A stretch of DNA of 64,000 nt from Flavobacterium sp. ACN2 (GTDB lineage: Bacteria > Bacteroidota > Bacteroidia > Flavobacteriales > Flavobacteriaceae): positions 62,001 through 126,000 of the forward strand of contig NZ_MRCM01000011.1 of the NCBI RefSeq assembly GCF_002303885.1, read 5' to 3'. The notes below the pieces were generated by a model. It saw nothing but the letters and a program-made list of their open reading frames with translations. It was not told the origin of the DNA and ran no database searches. Made by a program: the position numbers and the translations under genes. Shown here piece by piece: positions 1 through 8,664 of the stretch (positions are counted from its first letter, which is position 1; each line of letters begins with the position of its first letter).

Positions 1-548
1 GGAACCGATTTAATATCAACTTCATCCAAAACTAAAACCGTAGTACTTGGTTTTCCCTGACGAAGATATTTAATGTTGATTTTAGTATTTTTTGTTCCTT
101 TTAATAATTGTGAAGCATCATCTTTAAAATCAGCAATTAAAACATCACCGATTTGGATAATTTCGTCACCCGCTTTTAATCCGGCTTTGTCAGCAGGATA
201 GTTTTTATAAGGTTCACGCACAATTAAGCGGTCTTTTTTTCTAGAGATCAAAGCGCCAATTCCAGTATATTCTCCAGTATTATTGATTTTGAAGTTTACA
301 ACATCCTGTTCGTTAAAATAAACCGTGTACGGGTCTAGACTTCCCAACATGCTTTTGATTGCTTTATCCATCAAATCGCCAGGATTTGTTTCGTCTACAT
401 AATTGGTGTTTACGGCTTTAAACAAAGTCGTAAAAATTTCGATCTGTTTGGCAATTTCAAAAAAATCTTCTCTAAAACTGGTTCCAACAAACAACATTCC
501 CGCCGCAGCGACTGGTATAATAAATTTCTTTTTGAAATACGGATACAT
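1..548 (-). CDS. S41 family C-terminal processing peptidase (3' part outside window)
   Basis: The reading frame enters from the window edge and begins at an ATG at 548. About 182 residues are visible. It starts with a short basic N-terminus and a hydrophobic segment (FIIPVAAAGMLFVGTSF), which suggests export or membrane anchoring. A region typical of the S41 N-terminus follows (NYVDETNPGDLMDKAIKSML, then LDPYTVYF). Next comes a PDZ domain with the signature ADKAGLKAGDEIIQIGD. The catalytic Ser/Lys domain lies outside the window. The family cleaves C-terminal tails of envelope proteins in the periplasm. It starts 2 bases after the DUF4349 gene stops, so the two are probably co-transcribed. Confidence 0.88.
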   Translation of the reverse strand, partial: MYPYFKKKFIIPVAAAGMLFVGTSFREDFFEIAKQIEIFTTLFKAVNTNYVDETNPGDLMDKAIKSMLGSLDPYTVYFNEQDVVNFKINNTGEYTGIGALISRKKDRLIVREPYKNYPADKAGLKAGDEIIQIGDVLIADFKDDASQLLKGTKNTKINIKYLRQGKPSTTVLVLDEVDIKSV

Positions 549-550
549 GA

Positions 551-1387
551 TTATTCTTTTTTTCTTCTTTTTAATCTTTTTCTAATAAAATAGGCTAATA
601 CACAAAATATGATAATAAACGGCCAAATGCTGATAAGTGAAATTAAAAAATCGGATAAACTGAAAAATCCAGATTTAACAGCAGTCCAAAGTTTTGAACC
701 GTATGATATTTTAACGCCTTCTTTTTCGGCAATTGTTTTGTAAAATTCTATTGTAATTGTGCTTTCAGAGACACGACTTTCTAAGTATTTCAGTTGACCT
801 TCTTTTGATTCTATTTCTTCGCGGATTGCTGAAATCTGTTTTTCAATTTCTAAAATCTCGCTGACTTTAGTCGCTTTCTGTAAGATTTGTAGATAGCGTT
901 CTTCTAGTTTTTTCTTCGTATTTAATCTAGAAGTTAAATCAATAAATTGTTCTGTTACATCTTCTGCAGATATATTTTTAACTTCAAAATAAGAAACTCC
1001 TTTTGAAACATTATTTATAAAACGATCAAAATTCTGGCTTGGTACTTTTACTGTAAGGCTTCTGTAAACACTGTTGTAATCTTTCCCTTCAGAATCGTTT
1101 ATGATTCTTGCCTTGTTGTCTGAAACCGCTTTTTGAATTTGATTGTAAGTGTTTTCTAAATTATCTGTTTCAAATCGAAGCGATCCCTGTTTGATTATTT
1201 TCTGCGGAATCTTAGTTGTTGAAGATTCATTTAAATCTTGATCTTTTCTATTAGACTCACTTGCTCCAGCAGGTGGCGGTGGCGGAACCATAACGGCGCT
1301 TACTGCAACATCATTACTCTCAGCTTCAGATTTACTGCAACCGGAAAGAATCAAAAACAAAAAACATAAAAAGAAAATATGTCGCAT
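551..1387 (-). CDS. DUF4349 domain lipoprotein
   Basis: This 278-residue protein has a lipoprotein signal peptide with lipobox LSGC (Cys17), so it should be membrane-anchored. The body has the DUF4349 layout: a beta-rich part around residues 65-155 (KIIKQGSLRFETDN), then a long coiled-coil around 160-210 (LEERYLQILQKATKVSEILE). Near the C-terminus there is one transmembrane helix (WPFIIIFCVLAYFI) followed by a very basic tail. A Pro-rich stretch (VPPPPPAG) follows the lipobox. The molecular role of the family is not established. It lies between rnpA and the S41 peptidase on the same strand. Confidence 0.85.
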   Translation of the reverse strand: MRHIFFLCFLFLILSGCSKSEAESNDVAVSAVMVPPPPPAGASESNRKDQDLNESSTTKIPQKIIKQGSLRFETDNLENTYNQIQKAVSDNKARIINDSEGKDYNSVYRSLTVKVPSQNFDRFINNVSKGVSYFEVKNISAEDVTEQFIDLTSRLNTKKKLEERYLQILQKATKVSEILEIEKQISAIREEIESKEGQLKYLESRVSESTITIEFYKTIAEKEGVKISYGSKLWTAVKSGFFSLSDFLISLISIWPFIIIFCVLAYFIRKRLKRRKKE

Positions 1388-1457
1388 AAAATTTCAATTT
1401 AGAGCTAAAACTACGATTTTTTTGTCTAACTTGAATAATAATCTTACGTTTTGAAAT

Positions 1458-1862
1458 TTACGCTTCTGTTTTCGTATCAGAATCTTGAGGTTTGTTGATT
1501 TGAGCTGCAAATTTCTCAAACAATTGAATCATTTTGGTGTTGATTTCTTCGTAAGATAAACGGTCTTTTGTCTGATAAAAAAGCATAATCGAATAAGGCT
1601 GATCCAAGTTATCTAAAAGTAAATGTTTGTTCAAACGATAGGTTTCTCTCAGAACTCTTTTAAAGTAATTTCGATCAACGGCTTTCTTGAAATATTTCTT
1701 AGAAACCGAAACGCCAATCTTGGTTTGTTCTTCTGAATTTGCTTCCGTTTGACGGTAAACTAAACGAAGCGGATATTTGGACACCGATTTTCCTTCAGAA
1801 AACAGTAAACCAATTGTCGTTTTGCTTTTTAAACGCTCGTTTTTAGGGTAAGTAAAGTTCAT
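1458..1862 (-). CDS. rnpA: ribonuclease P protein component
   Basis: This 134-residue basic protein is the protein subunit of RNase P, which helps the catalytic RNA remove 5' leaders from tRNA precursors. The N-terminus (LKSKTTIGLLFSEGKSV) and the conserved helix with the RNR-type motif (KAVDRNYFKRVLRETYR, about residues 61-77) are diagnostic. The length is normal for the family. The start is the ATG at 1862. It is divergent from plsC, and the downstream leftward genes are the DUF4349 lipoprotein and the S41 peptidase. The usual rpmH neighbour is absent, which is common in Bacteroidota. Confidence 0.95.
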   Translation of the reverse strand: MNFTYPKNERLKSKTTIGLLFSEGKSVSKYPLRLVYRQTEANSEEQTKIGVSVSKKYFKKAVDRNYFKRVLRETYRLNKHLLLDNLDQPYSIMLFYQTKDRLSYEEINTKMIQLFEKFAAQINKPQDSDTKTEA

Positions 1863-1961
1863 TTAATTCAGAAAAAATTTGCAAATTCTACTGCAAAGGT
1901 ACAATTAAACCATAAAAACAGTTATTGTTTTCAATTTTAATAAGTCTAAAAATATATTTAC

Positions 1962-1969
1962 TACTTTTG
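1962..1969 (+). promoter_or_regulatory. putative -7 element for plsC
   Basis: TACTTTTG matches the Bacteroidota sigma-A -7 consensus TAnnTTTG and lies 18 bases before the plsC ATG. I do not see a convincing TTG -33 element at the usual spacing, so this is a motif-level call. Confidence 0.5.
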
Positions 1970-1987
1970 CGCATTAATTTTTGAAGC

Positions 1988-2734
1988 ATGGAAAAAATTA
2001 TATCTTATCCAATATCGGTAATTTACTATTTATTATTTGGTTTATGTTTGGCTGTTTTTCATCCAATTCAGTGGATTTGTTTAAATGTTTTTGGTTACCA
2101 GGCTCACAAAAAAAGTGTTGATTATTTAAATTTCTGCCTTTTAAAATGTACCAATCTTGTTGGAACAAGATATACAATCGAAGGAGTAGACACGGTTCCG
2201 AAGGGTGTGCCAATTATTTTTGTGGCAAATCACCAAAGTATGTACGATATCGTGGCAATGATTTGGTATTTTAGACGTTTTCATTGTAAATTTGTAAGTA
2301 AGAAGGAGTTAGGCAGCGGAATTCCGAGTGTTTCTTATAATTTGAAATACGGAGGATCTGTCTTAATTGACCGTAAAGACCCTAAACAAGCGATACCCGT
2401 TATTAAAAGCTTGTCTGAATATATCGAAAAAAACACAAGATCTGCCGTTATTTTTCCAGAAGGGACAAGAAGTAAAACGGGAGTACCAAAAGAATTTGCG
2501 CAAAGCGGTTTAAAAATTTTATGCAAATATGCACCATCTGCATACGTTGTACCTGTAAGTATCAATAATTCTTGGAAAATGGTAAAATTTGGTTTTTTTC
2601 CTGTTGGTTTAGGAAATCATCTGAAGTTTACAGCTCATAAAGCTATGGCTGTTAAAGATTACAAGTTTGAAGAGCTGATGGAGATTACTGAAAAAGCAGT
2701 TAAAGAAGGAATAAATGAATATAAACAAGTTTAA
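1988..2734 (+). CDS. plsC: 1-acyl-sn-glycerol-3-phosphate acyltransferase
   Basis: This 248-residue membrane-associated acyltransferase transfers an acyl chain to lysophosphatidate to make phosphatidate in phospholipid synthesis. The catalytic HX4D motif is NHQSMYD (His82, Asp87), and the substrate-binding motif FPEGTRS lies at about residues 156-162. An N-terminal hydrophobic helix (about 7-25) anchors it to the inner membrane. The acyl-ACP desaturase gene follows 45 bases downstream on the same strand, so membrane lipid composition is the likely common theme. The start is the ATG at 1988. Confidence 0.92.
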   Translation: MEKIISYPISVIYYLLFGLCLAVFHPIQWICLNVFGYQAHKKSVDYLNFCLLKCTNLVGTRYTIEGVDTVPKGVPIIFVANHQSMYDIVAMIWYFRRFHCKFVSKKELGSGIPSVSYNLKYGGSVLIDRKDPKQAIPVIKSLSEYIEKNTRSAVIFPEGTRSKTGVPKEFAQSGLKILCKYAPSAYVVPVSINNSWKMVKFGFFPVGLGNHLKFTAHKAMAVKDYKFEELMEITEKAVKEGINEYKQV

Positions 2735-2779
2735 GTTTTAGTCCGAGCTAGAACGTACAACTCAAATCTATAATAAGTA

Positions 2780-3775
2780 ATGTCTATAAAAAACATTAGA
2801 TTAGAAGTAATGCAGTTTTTGGAGAAAAACGTGGATAGCTTCGTTGAACAGTATTTAATTCCAGTGGAAAAAATTTGGCAGCCGTCGGATTTCTTACCAG
2901 ATTCTCAAGGAGAAAACTTTTTTGAAGAGGTAAAAGAATTACGCGAGATTGCTAAAGAACTTCCGTATGATTTCTGGGTTACGCTTGTTGGTGATACCAT
3001 CACAGAAGAAGCTTTGCCTACATACGAGTCATGGTTGATGGATGTTGAAGGAATAGATCAGCAAGAAGGAAATCAAGGAAACGGTTGGGCTAAGTGGGTA
3101 AAACAATGGACTGGAGAAGAAAACCGTCATGGAGATCTTTTAAATAAATACTTGTATTTGTCTGGTCGTGTAAACATGCGTGAAATCGAAATGACAACAC
3201 AGCATTTGATCAACGACGGTTTTGATATTGGAACTGGAACTGACCCATACAAAAACTTTGTATACACTAGTTTTCAGGAATTAGCAACTTATGTTTCGCA
3301 CAATAGAGTAGCTCAGATAGCTAAGAAATTTGGTGATAACAAGTTGTCTAAAATGTGTAAAATGATTGCAGGTGATGAAATGCGTCACCACCACGCCTAT
3401 AGCGAATTTGTTACTAGAATTTTTCAAGTTGATCCAAGCGAAATGATGTTGGCGTTTCAATACATGATGAAGCAGAAAATCGTTATGCCGGCTCACTTCT
3501 TGAGAGAATCTGGCCAAAAAATTAGTACAGCTTTCGAACAATTCTCAGATTCAGCACAGCGTATTGGAGTTTATACAGCAAACGATTATGTTGAAATCAT
3601 GCAGAAATTAATCAATAAATGGGAAATTGATAAGATTTCTAATTTGACTGATGAAGCAGAAAAAGCTCGTGATTACTTAATGAAATTGCCAGGTCGTATG
3701 GCCAAAATCTCTGAAAGAATCGTTATTCCACAAGAATCACATATTTTCAAATGGGTTGAACCAGCGAGACTTTAA
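2780..3775 (+). CDS. acyl-ACP desaturase (ferritin-like di-iron)
   Basis: This 331-residue soluble desaturase resembles plant stearoyl-ACP delta-9 desaturases and introduces a cis double bond into acyl chains. Both di-iron ligand motifs are present: EENRHG (residues 113-118) and DEMRHHH (199-205). The ligand glutamates are spaced as in the ferritin-like fold. There are no membrane segments. The reaction needs oxygen and a ferredoxin-type electron donor, and no reductase lies nearby. It follows plsC closely and is probably co-transcribed with it. Length is normal for the bacterial family. Confidence 0.92.
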   Translation: MSIKNIRLEVMQFLEKNVDSFVEQYLIPVEKIWQPSDFLPDSQGENFFEEVKELREIAKELPYDFWVTLVGDTITEEALPTYESWLMDVEGIDQQEGNQGNGWAKWVKQWTGEENRHGDLLNKYLYLSGRVNMREIEMTTQHLINDGFDIGTGTDPYKNFVYTSFQELATYVSHNRVAQIAKKFGDNKLSKMCKMIAGDEMRHHHAYSEFVTRIFQVDPSEMMLAFQYMMKQKIVMPAHFLRESGQKISTAFEQFSDSAQRIGVYTANDYVEIMQKLINKWEIDKISNLTDEAEKARDYLMKLPGRMAKISERIVIPQESHIFKWVEPARL

Positions 3776-3837
3776 ATTTTAAATTTTAGATTTTAGATTG
3801 GAATTTGGAGTTTAAAAAATTGGAATTTCAAAAAGAC

Positions 3838-3850
3838 GCAACATTGTTGC
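3838..3850. promoter_or_regulatory. 13-base palindrome shared with the zur/merC promoter
   Basis: GCAACATTGTTGC is an odd-centred palindrome whose reverse complement, GCAACAATGTTGC, occurs at 33470-33482 between the Fur-like repressor and the MerC gene. Here it lies about 80 bases before the HD-domain gene. It may be an operator for the same regulator. One exact 13-base match in 64 kb of AT-rich DNA is suggestive but not proof. Confidence 0.3.
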
Positions 3851-3929
3851 TTTAAAATATATTTGTTGGTTGTTGGAGATTCAAAATCTTTGACAATCAA
3901 CATTTTTTATAAACCGTAAAAACTTCTGT

Positions 3930-4583
3930 ATGAGCGATTCACAACTGATTATTAAAACCATTGCTTTTGTTAAAGAAAAACTAAACGATGCCGAAGGCGG
4001 ACACGATTGGTTTCATATAGAACGCGTTTACAAAAATGCTCTTTTGATAGCCAAAGAAACAGAGTGCAATCTTACAGTTGTACAATTGGGTGCTTTATTG
4101 CATGATATTGCCGATAGTAAATTTCACAACGGAGACGAAACAATCGGGCCAAAAACAGCAAGAGCGTTTTTAGAGAAAGAAAATGTATCTGAGAACACTA
4201 TTGCCCATGTTGTCAATATCATTGAAAATATCTCTTATAAAGGCGGAAATTTCGAAAGAAAGTTCTCTTCTGTCGAATTGGATATCGTTCAAGATGCTGA
4301 TCGTCTTGACGCAATTGGTGCAATTGGTGTTGCAAGAGCATTTAACTATGGAGGATTTAAGAACAGAGCTTTATATAATCCAGAAATTGAGCCGATAACC
4401 AATATGACAAAAGAGGAGTATAAAAAGAATAGCGCTCCAACCATTAATCATTTCTACGAAAAGCTTTTACTGCTTAAGGACAAAATGAATACCGAAAAAG
4501 GAAAAGAAATTGCGACAGAAAGACATCGTTTTATGGAAACTTTTCTAGCTCAGTTTTATGCCGAATGGGAAGGGTTGAAATAG
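3930..4583 (+). CDS. HD domain phosphohydrolase
   Basis: This 217-residue protein is of the HD-domain metal-dependent phosphohydrolase type, close to the YedJ-like group. Likely metal ligands are His25 (GGHDWFHIERV), the HD pair His58-Asp59 (ALLHDIADSKFH) and a downstream Asp in QDADRLDAIG. The family hydrolyses phosphate esters, probably of nucleotides, but the substrate cannot be read from the sequence. It is separated from the desaturase by about 150 AT-rich bases containing ATTTTAGATT repeats and is followed by a terminator hairpin. Confidence 0.85.
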   Translation: MSDSQLIIKTIAFVKEKLNDAEGGHDWFHIERVYKNALLIAKETECNLTVVQLGALLHDIADSKFHNGDETIGPKTARAFLEKENVSENTIAHVVNIIENISYKGGNFERKFSSVELDIVQDADRLDAIGAIGVARAFNYGGFKNRALYNPEIEPITNMTKEEYKKNSAPTINHFYEKLLLLKDKMNTEKGKEIATERHRFMETFLAQFYAEWEGLK

Positions 4584-4613
4584 AAATTACATTCAGATTA
4601 TAAACATAAAAAA

Positions 4614-4637
4614 GGCTCTAATCTAGAGTTTTTTTTT
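4614..4637 (+). terminator. intrinsic terminator after the HD gene
   Basis: A short hairpin, CTCTA-ATC-TAGAG, is followed directly by a run of nine T on the + strand. It lies about 30 bases after the HD gene stop. Confidence 0.6.
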
Positions 4638-4966
4638 ATTTTGAGATAATGTATATCAGAAGCTTTAAAGGATTATAATCGGGATTTTAAAAAGCACATT
4701 ATTACAAAAGCACATAAAAAACCAATTGAAAACCATAGTATCCTAGTTATGTTGATATTTCGAATCATTTCCCTTTTTTCAAACCTTGTCATTTTAAATG
4801 TATTTTTAATAATTCAAAAATAATTTGACTTAAGGTATGATGGTGCCTTGAAAAGCTTTTAAACCATTATAATAAGACATTTTTTAATCTCAGTTCTCAG
4901 TCTCAGTCAGAGTTACAGTCTATATTCTTTATTCTATATTCTTAATTAGATAAAATTGAGAAAAAA
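4638..4966. other. gene-free stretch, no clear feature
   Basis: I found no gene or RNA here. The stretch is very AT-rich. It contains a run of CTCAGT-type words near 4890-4915 and a TATATTCTTT/TCTATATTCTT repeat near 4921-4945, which look like the short-word spacer repeats seen elsewhere in the window. A phrase AATAAGACATTTTT occurs here (about 4872) and again at about 5166. Confidence 0.4.
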
Positions 4967-5089
4967 CTAATGATGATGTTTCATTATCAAATAAGTGATT
5001 ATTGTTGCACAGAAAAAACCTATTGCAAACCACAGTAATCGAGCAACTCTGTTGTCTCGTATTACTTCCATTCTGTCTTCTGGTGTCAT
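4967..5089 (-). CDS. small single-pass membrane protein, 40 residues
   Basis: This short reading frame starts at an ATG at 5089 and encodes 40 residues. It has a charged, cytoplasm-like N-terminus (MTPEDRMEVIRDNRVAR), one hydrophobic helix (LLWFAIGFFCATIITYLIM) and a KHHH tail. The clean charge and hydrophobic layout suggests a real gene. It lies downstream of the feo genes on the same strand, but a terminator-like hairpin separates it from them. I do not recognise the family, and the His-rich end near an iron transporter may or may not matter. Confidence 0.55.
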   Translation of the reverse strand: MTPEDRMEVIRDNRVARLLWFAIGFFCATIITYLIMKHHH

Positions 5090-5186
5090 TTTTTAATAAA
5101 TTTAGAAGACAAAAATAGTTGTAGAAAATATACTAATAAGCTATTATAGGTTTTTAAAACAACAGAATAAGACATTTTTAACTCAT

Positions 5187-5219
5187 AAAAAAAGCCATTC
5201 AAATGAACAGCTTTTTTTT
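5187..5219 (-). terminator. terminator after the feo operon
   Basis: An A-rich/T-rich hairpin: seven A then GCC, an inner TTCA/TGAA stem, and GC followed by eight T. It lies just after the FeoB-associated small gene and could work in both directions. Confidence 0.6.
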
Positions 5220-5232
5220 ACTTTGTACCTTT

Positions 5233-5358
5233 TTAAGAACATCCACAATCGGTTCCGCTACCGCAGTCTTTTTTCTTTTTGGATTTAAAGAAGAACTTTT
5301 TAATCAAAAAAGCAACGGCAATTCCTAATATGGCAAAGGCTATTATTTCCTGAAACAT
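5233..5358 (-). CDS. FeoB-associated Cys-rich membrane protein
   Basis: This 41-residue protein starts at an ATG at 5358, only 6 bases after the feoB stop. It has an N-terminal transmembrane helix (IIAFAILGIAVAFLIKKFFF), a lysine-rich segment (KSKKKK) and a terminal cysteine cluster DCGSGTDCGCS with three Cys. Size, topology and position after feoB match the FeoB-associated Cys-rich protein family, thought to act as a small partner of FeoB in place of FeoC. Its biochemical role is not settled. Confidence 0.85.
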   Translation of the reverse strand: MFQEIIAFAILGIAVAFLIKKFFFKSKKKKDCGSGTDCGCS

Positions 5359-5364
5359 AACTTT

Positions 5365-7464
5365 TTATTTTAAAAGTTGATACGCAATTAATGCGGTAAA
5401 ATAAGCGAGACCACTCATTAAAAACAGTTGCATTGCAGGCCATTTCCATGAATTGGTTTCTTTTTTGGTAATCGCCAATGTACTGGCGCATTGCATAGCA
5501 AAAGCATAAAATAGCAATAAAGAAATTCCGGTAGCAAAATCAAATATTTTTTTTCCGGTATCTGGCCAAACTTCTGCCTGCATTTTGCTTTTTATAGTCG
5601 ATTCGTTATCAGTATCGCCAACACTGTAGATGGTTGCCAGCGTTCCTACGAAAACTTCGCGGGCAGCAAAAGAACTGATTAAAGCAATTCCGATTTTCCA
5701 ATCGTAACCCAAAGGCTTAATTGCTGGTTCGATTGCTCTTCCCATTAATCCGATATAAGAATTCTCTAATTTTTGAGAATTAACTTCATTTTCAAACTGA
5801 GTTTCATCCAAAGCTGTATTGGCAAATCTTTCTTTTACGATAGTTTCGGCTTCGTTGAATTCTTTTCCAGGTCCGTATGAGGCCAAAAACCAAAGAATAA
5901 CAGAGATCGCCAAGATAATTTTACCTGCTCCAACAACAAAAGCTTTTGTTTTTTCTACAACGTTGATTCCAACATTCTTTAAAAGAGGCATTTTATAACT
6001 TGGCATTTCCACAACGAAATACGTTTTAGAATCTAACTTTAATACTTTATTCAAGATATAGGCCGATAAAATAGCTGTAAAAAATCCTAAAACATAAAGC
6101 GCCATAAGCGTTAATCCCTGAAGATTTAAAACTCCAAAAAGGCGTTTGCTCGGAATTACAAGTGAAATAATAATGGCATAAACAGGTAACCTTGCCGAAC
6201 AAGTGGTGAATGGCGTTACTAAGATCGTAATAAGGCGTTCTTTCCAGTTTTCGATATTTCGAGTCGCCATAATCGCGGGAATGGCACAGGCAGTTCCAGA
6301 AATTAAAGGCACAACGCTTTTTCCCGAAAGTCCAAACTTGCGCATGATTTTATCCATTAAGAATACAACACGGCTCATATAACCGCTTTCTTCTAAAATC
6401 GAAATGAATAAAAACAAGAAAGCAATCTGCGGAATGAAAATAATAACTCCACCAATTCCTGGAATAATTCCCTGCGAAAGTAAATCGGTTAAAATACCGC
6501 TTGGCAGTTCTTCTGCAACCCAGCTGCTTAAAGAAGCAAAAGTGCTATCAATGAAATCCATTGGAATAGTTGACCAGCTGAAAATTGATTGGAAAATCAA
6601 GAATAAAATGGCAAAGAAAATAAAGTAACCCCAAACTTTGTGCGTTAAAACGCGATCCAATTTTGCTCGGATATCTTTCGCGGTCGAAGCATCAATCTTT
6701 AAACCTTCTTTTAAAACATCATTGATAAATTGATATCTTTTGATGGTTTCTTTCTGCTGTAAACGCTTTAATTCTGAATGTGATTTGGTAAAAGTGCTTC
6801 GGATTTCATTTCGATCTAAATTCAAGAAATTGACATCTTGCGTAATGACCAACCACAATTTATACATCAATTGGTTTGGAAATGCTTTTTGTAATTTTTC
6901 AAAATATTCAGGATCAATTACAGAAGCATTCAAACACGGTTCGTGCGGAAGTGTTTTATAAGAAACAATCAGTTCTTTTAATTCTTCAATTCCTAAACCT
7001 TTGCGAGAACTTACTAATGCAATTTTTGTTTTTAGTTTCTCTTCTAAATACGGAATATCCAAAGAAATTCCTTTACGCTCCATACGATCAGACATATTGA
7101 TAACCAAAATCGTCGGAATTTCTAGATCTTTTATTTGGGTGTAGATGAGTAGATTTCGTTTCAGATTTTCAACATCTGTTACAACAACCGCTACATCTGG
7201 ATATAGTTTATCGTTTTTGTTTAGCAAAAGCTCGATTACAACACTTTCGTCCATCGAACTCGCATTCAAACTGTACGTTCCAGGTAAATCTAGAATATTG
7301 GCTTTTACGTTATTAGGTAATTTGCAAAATCCTATTTTCTTCTCAACCGTGATTCCAGGATAATTTCCAACTTGTTGGTTCAGACCTGTTAATTGATTGA
7401 AGACAGAGGTTTTTCCGGTATTGGGATTTCCGATAAGGGCAACATTTATATTCTGAACACTCAT
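5365..7464 (-). CDS. feoB: ferrous iron transporter B
   Basis: This 699-residue inner-membrane Fe(II) transporter has an N-terminal G-protein domain. The G1 loop is GNPNTGKTS (about residues 12-20), G3 is LDLPGTYSL and G4 is NMSD. The GDI-like helical domain follows, then a C-terminal membrane region with two Gate repeats (GGVIIFIPQIAFLFLFISIL and ISSFAAREVFVGTLATIYSV). FeoB imports Fe2+ under low-oxygen or reducing conditions. Its start codon overlaps the feoA stop by one base (TAATG), which implies translational coupling. The length is typical for Bacteroidota. Confidence 0.97.
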   Translation of the reverse strand: MSVQNINVALIGNPNTGKTSVFNQLTGLNQQVGNYPGITVEKKIGFCKLPNNVKANILDLPGTYSLNASSMDESVVIELLLNKNDKLYPDVAVVVTDVENLKRNLLIYTQIKDLEIPTILVINMSDRMERKGISLDIPYLEEKLKTKIALVSSRKGLGIEELKELIVSYKTLPHEPCLNASVIDPEYFEKLQKAFPNQLMYKLWLVITQDVNFLNLDRNEIRSTFTKSHSELKRLQQKETIKRYQFINDVLKEGLKIDASTAKDIRAKLDRVLTHKVWGYFIFFAILFLIFQSIFSWSTIPMDFIDSTFASLSSWVAEELPSGILTDLLSQGIIPGIGGVIIFIPQIAFLFLFISILEESGYMSRVVFLMDKIMRKFGLSGKSVVPLISGTACAIPAIMATRNIENWKERLITILVTPFTTCSARLPVYAIIISLVIPSKRLFGVLNLQGLTLMALYVLGFFTAILSAYILNKVLKLDSKTYFVVEMPSYKMPLLKNVGINVVEKTKAFVVGAGKIILAISVILWFLASYGPGKEFNEAETIVKERFANTALDETQFENEVNSQKLENSYIGLMGRAIEPAIKPLGYDWKIGIALISSFAAREVFVGTLATIYSVGDTDNESTIKSKMQAEVWPDTGKKIFDFATGISLLLFYAFAMQCASTLAITKKETNSWKWPAMQLFLMSGLAYFTALIAYQLLK

Positions 7465-7703
7465 TACAAATTGGTTTTGATAAGTTCAACTTCAATTTCA
7501 CGAGCTGTTTCAATACGAATGGCAACATGAGAACCGTTAATATCTAAATATAAAGGATCGCCAAAAGGAGCAACCTGTAGCAATTCAACTAAGCTACCAG
7601 GCAGACAACCCATTTCTAATAATTTAAGTGGAATAAGATCGATATCAAAATCTTTGATAATGGCTTTTTCGCCTTTTTTCAGAGTGTGTATTGTATTTTG
7701 CAA
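7464..7703 (-). CDS. feoA: ferrous iron transport protein A
   Basis: This 79-residue SH3-like cytoplasmic protein has the FeoA signature (LPLKLLEMGCLPGSLVELLQ, then PFGDPLYLDINGSHVAIR). FeoA is needed for FeoB function and probably binds it. It is the first gene of the operon feoA-feoB-Cys-rich peptide. The start is the ATG at 7703, and a -7 element lies just upstream. Confidence 0.96.
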   Translation of the reverse strand: MQNTIHTLKKGEKAIIKDFDIDLIPLKLLEMGCLPGSLVELLQVAPFGDPLYLDINGSHVAIRIETAREIEVELIKTNL

Positions 7704-7708
7704 GCTTA

Positions 7709-7736
7709 TTTAGATTGAATTTAGATTGCAAAAGTA
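7709..7736 (-). promoter_or_regulatory. feoA promoter region with direct repeat
   Basis: Reading the minus strand, TACTTTTG (7729-7736) matches the TAnnTTTG -7 element. Immediately downstream comes a direct repeat, AATCTAAAT-TC-AATCTAAAT, between the -7 element and the feoA start. A repeat placed there could bind an iron-dependent repressor, but it is not a canonical Fur box. The half-site TTTAGA also occurs in the palindrome before the Nramp gene. Confidence 0.4.
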
Positions 7737-7806
7737 GGCAATTATTCTTTATTTCAAGGCATTTAACACTTCCACAAATGCTAAATGTTTCTAAAAATAA
7801 GGGTTT

Positions 7807-8472
7807 TTACTCTTGAGAAAGGAATTCGATGTCTTCTAAAAGACGTTTTACATCTTCTTTATTTGTTCCGTCATAAAAACCTCTAACGCGGCGCTTTTGA
7901 TCGACCAAAACAAAATTTTCTGTATGAACCATATCATAAAGCTGATCTGGTCTACCCAATTTCACAGCCAAATACGATTTTCTGGCCATAGTGTAGATTT
8001 CTTTTTTATCTCCAGTAACCAAGTTCCATTTGCTGTCCACAACACCATATTTAATGGCATAAGCTTTTAAAACCGAAACACTGTCAACTTCAGGAAAAAC
8101 CGTATGAGAAAGCAACATTACTTTAGGATTGTTTAAAACTGCTTTTTGAACCTCAACAAGATTGGTTGACATTTTTGGGCAGATCGATCCGCAAGTGGTA
8201 AAGAAGAAATCGGCAACATAAATTTTCCCTTCGTAATTTTTCTGGGTAATGGTATCACCATTTTGATTGATAAAAGAAAAATCGGCAATAGTGTGGTATT
8301 TGCTTTTATATTGAACTGTACTATCTACCAATTCAGGATTTACATCGGCTGGATTGTAAATCGGAAGCGTTTTTTTAGGTTTTAAAGCCGAGTAAAACAA
8401 GGATATCGTAACAACCGAAAATACTATTAGAACAATGAAGAATTTGCGGTATTTATATAAAAGCGATTTCAT
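7807..8472 (-). CDS. SCO1/SenC family copper-binding thioredoxin-like protein
   Basis: This 221-residue protein is anchored by one N-terminal helix (FFIVLIVFSVVTISLFYSAL, residues 11-30) with its thioredoxin-like domain in the periplasm. The copper-binding CxxxC motif is CGSIC (Cys94, Cys98). A conserved His region is seen at MVHTENFVLVDQ. The family assembles the CuA site of cytochrome oxidase or acts in periplasmic redox. I chose the ATG at 8472; the six upstream in-frame codons would need a TTG start. No oxidase genes lie nearby, though a cytochrome c is encoded at 11 kb. Confidence 0.9.
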   Translation of the reverse strand: MKSLLYKYRKFFIVLIVFSVVTISLFYSALKPKKTLPIYNPADVNPELVDSTVQYKSKYHTIADFSFINQNGDTITQKNYEGKIYVADFFFTTCGSICPKMSTNLVEVQKAVLNNPKVMLLSHTVFPEVDSVSVLKAYAIKYGVVDSKWNLVTGDKKEIYTMARKSYLAVKLGRPDQLYDMVHTENFVLVDQKRRVRGFYDGTNKEDVKRLLEDIEFLSQE

Positions 8473-8664
8473 AAAAATAATTTGGCGCAAAAATACAAAA
8501 AGCAGATTCTAAAAACTTTACTGGATTATTTTTTTAACAGCCTTTTGTAACTTTTATCAGTATCTGTAGACATATACCTCAATGTTTAAGTTCTATTTGT
8601 GAAATTTATCCGTCTTTTTGATTGTACAGTTAGAATTTTAACATAATTTTTGAAATAATAACAA

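Noticed and set aside
7709..7728. Canonical Fur box before feoA
   Set aside because: The repeat is direct (AATCTAAAT twice), not the inverted GATAATGAT-type array, so I report only a possible regulatory repeat.
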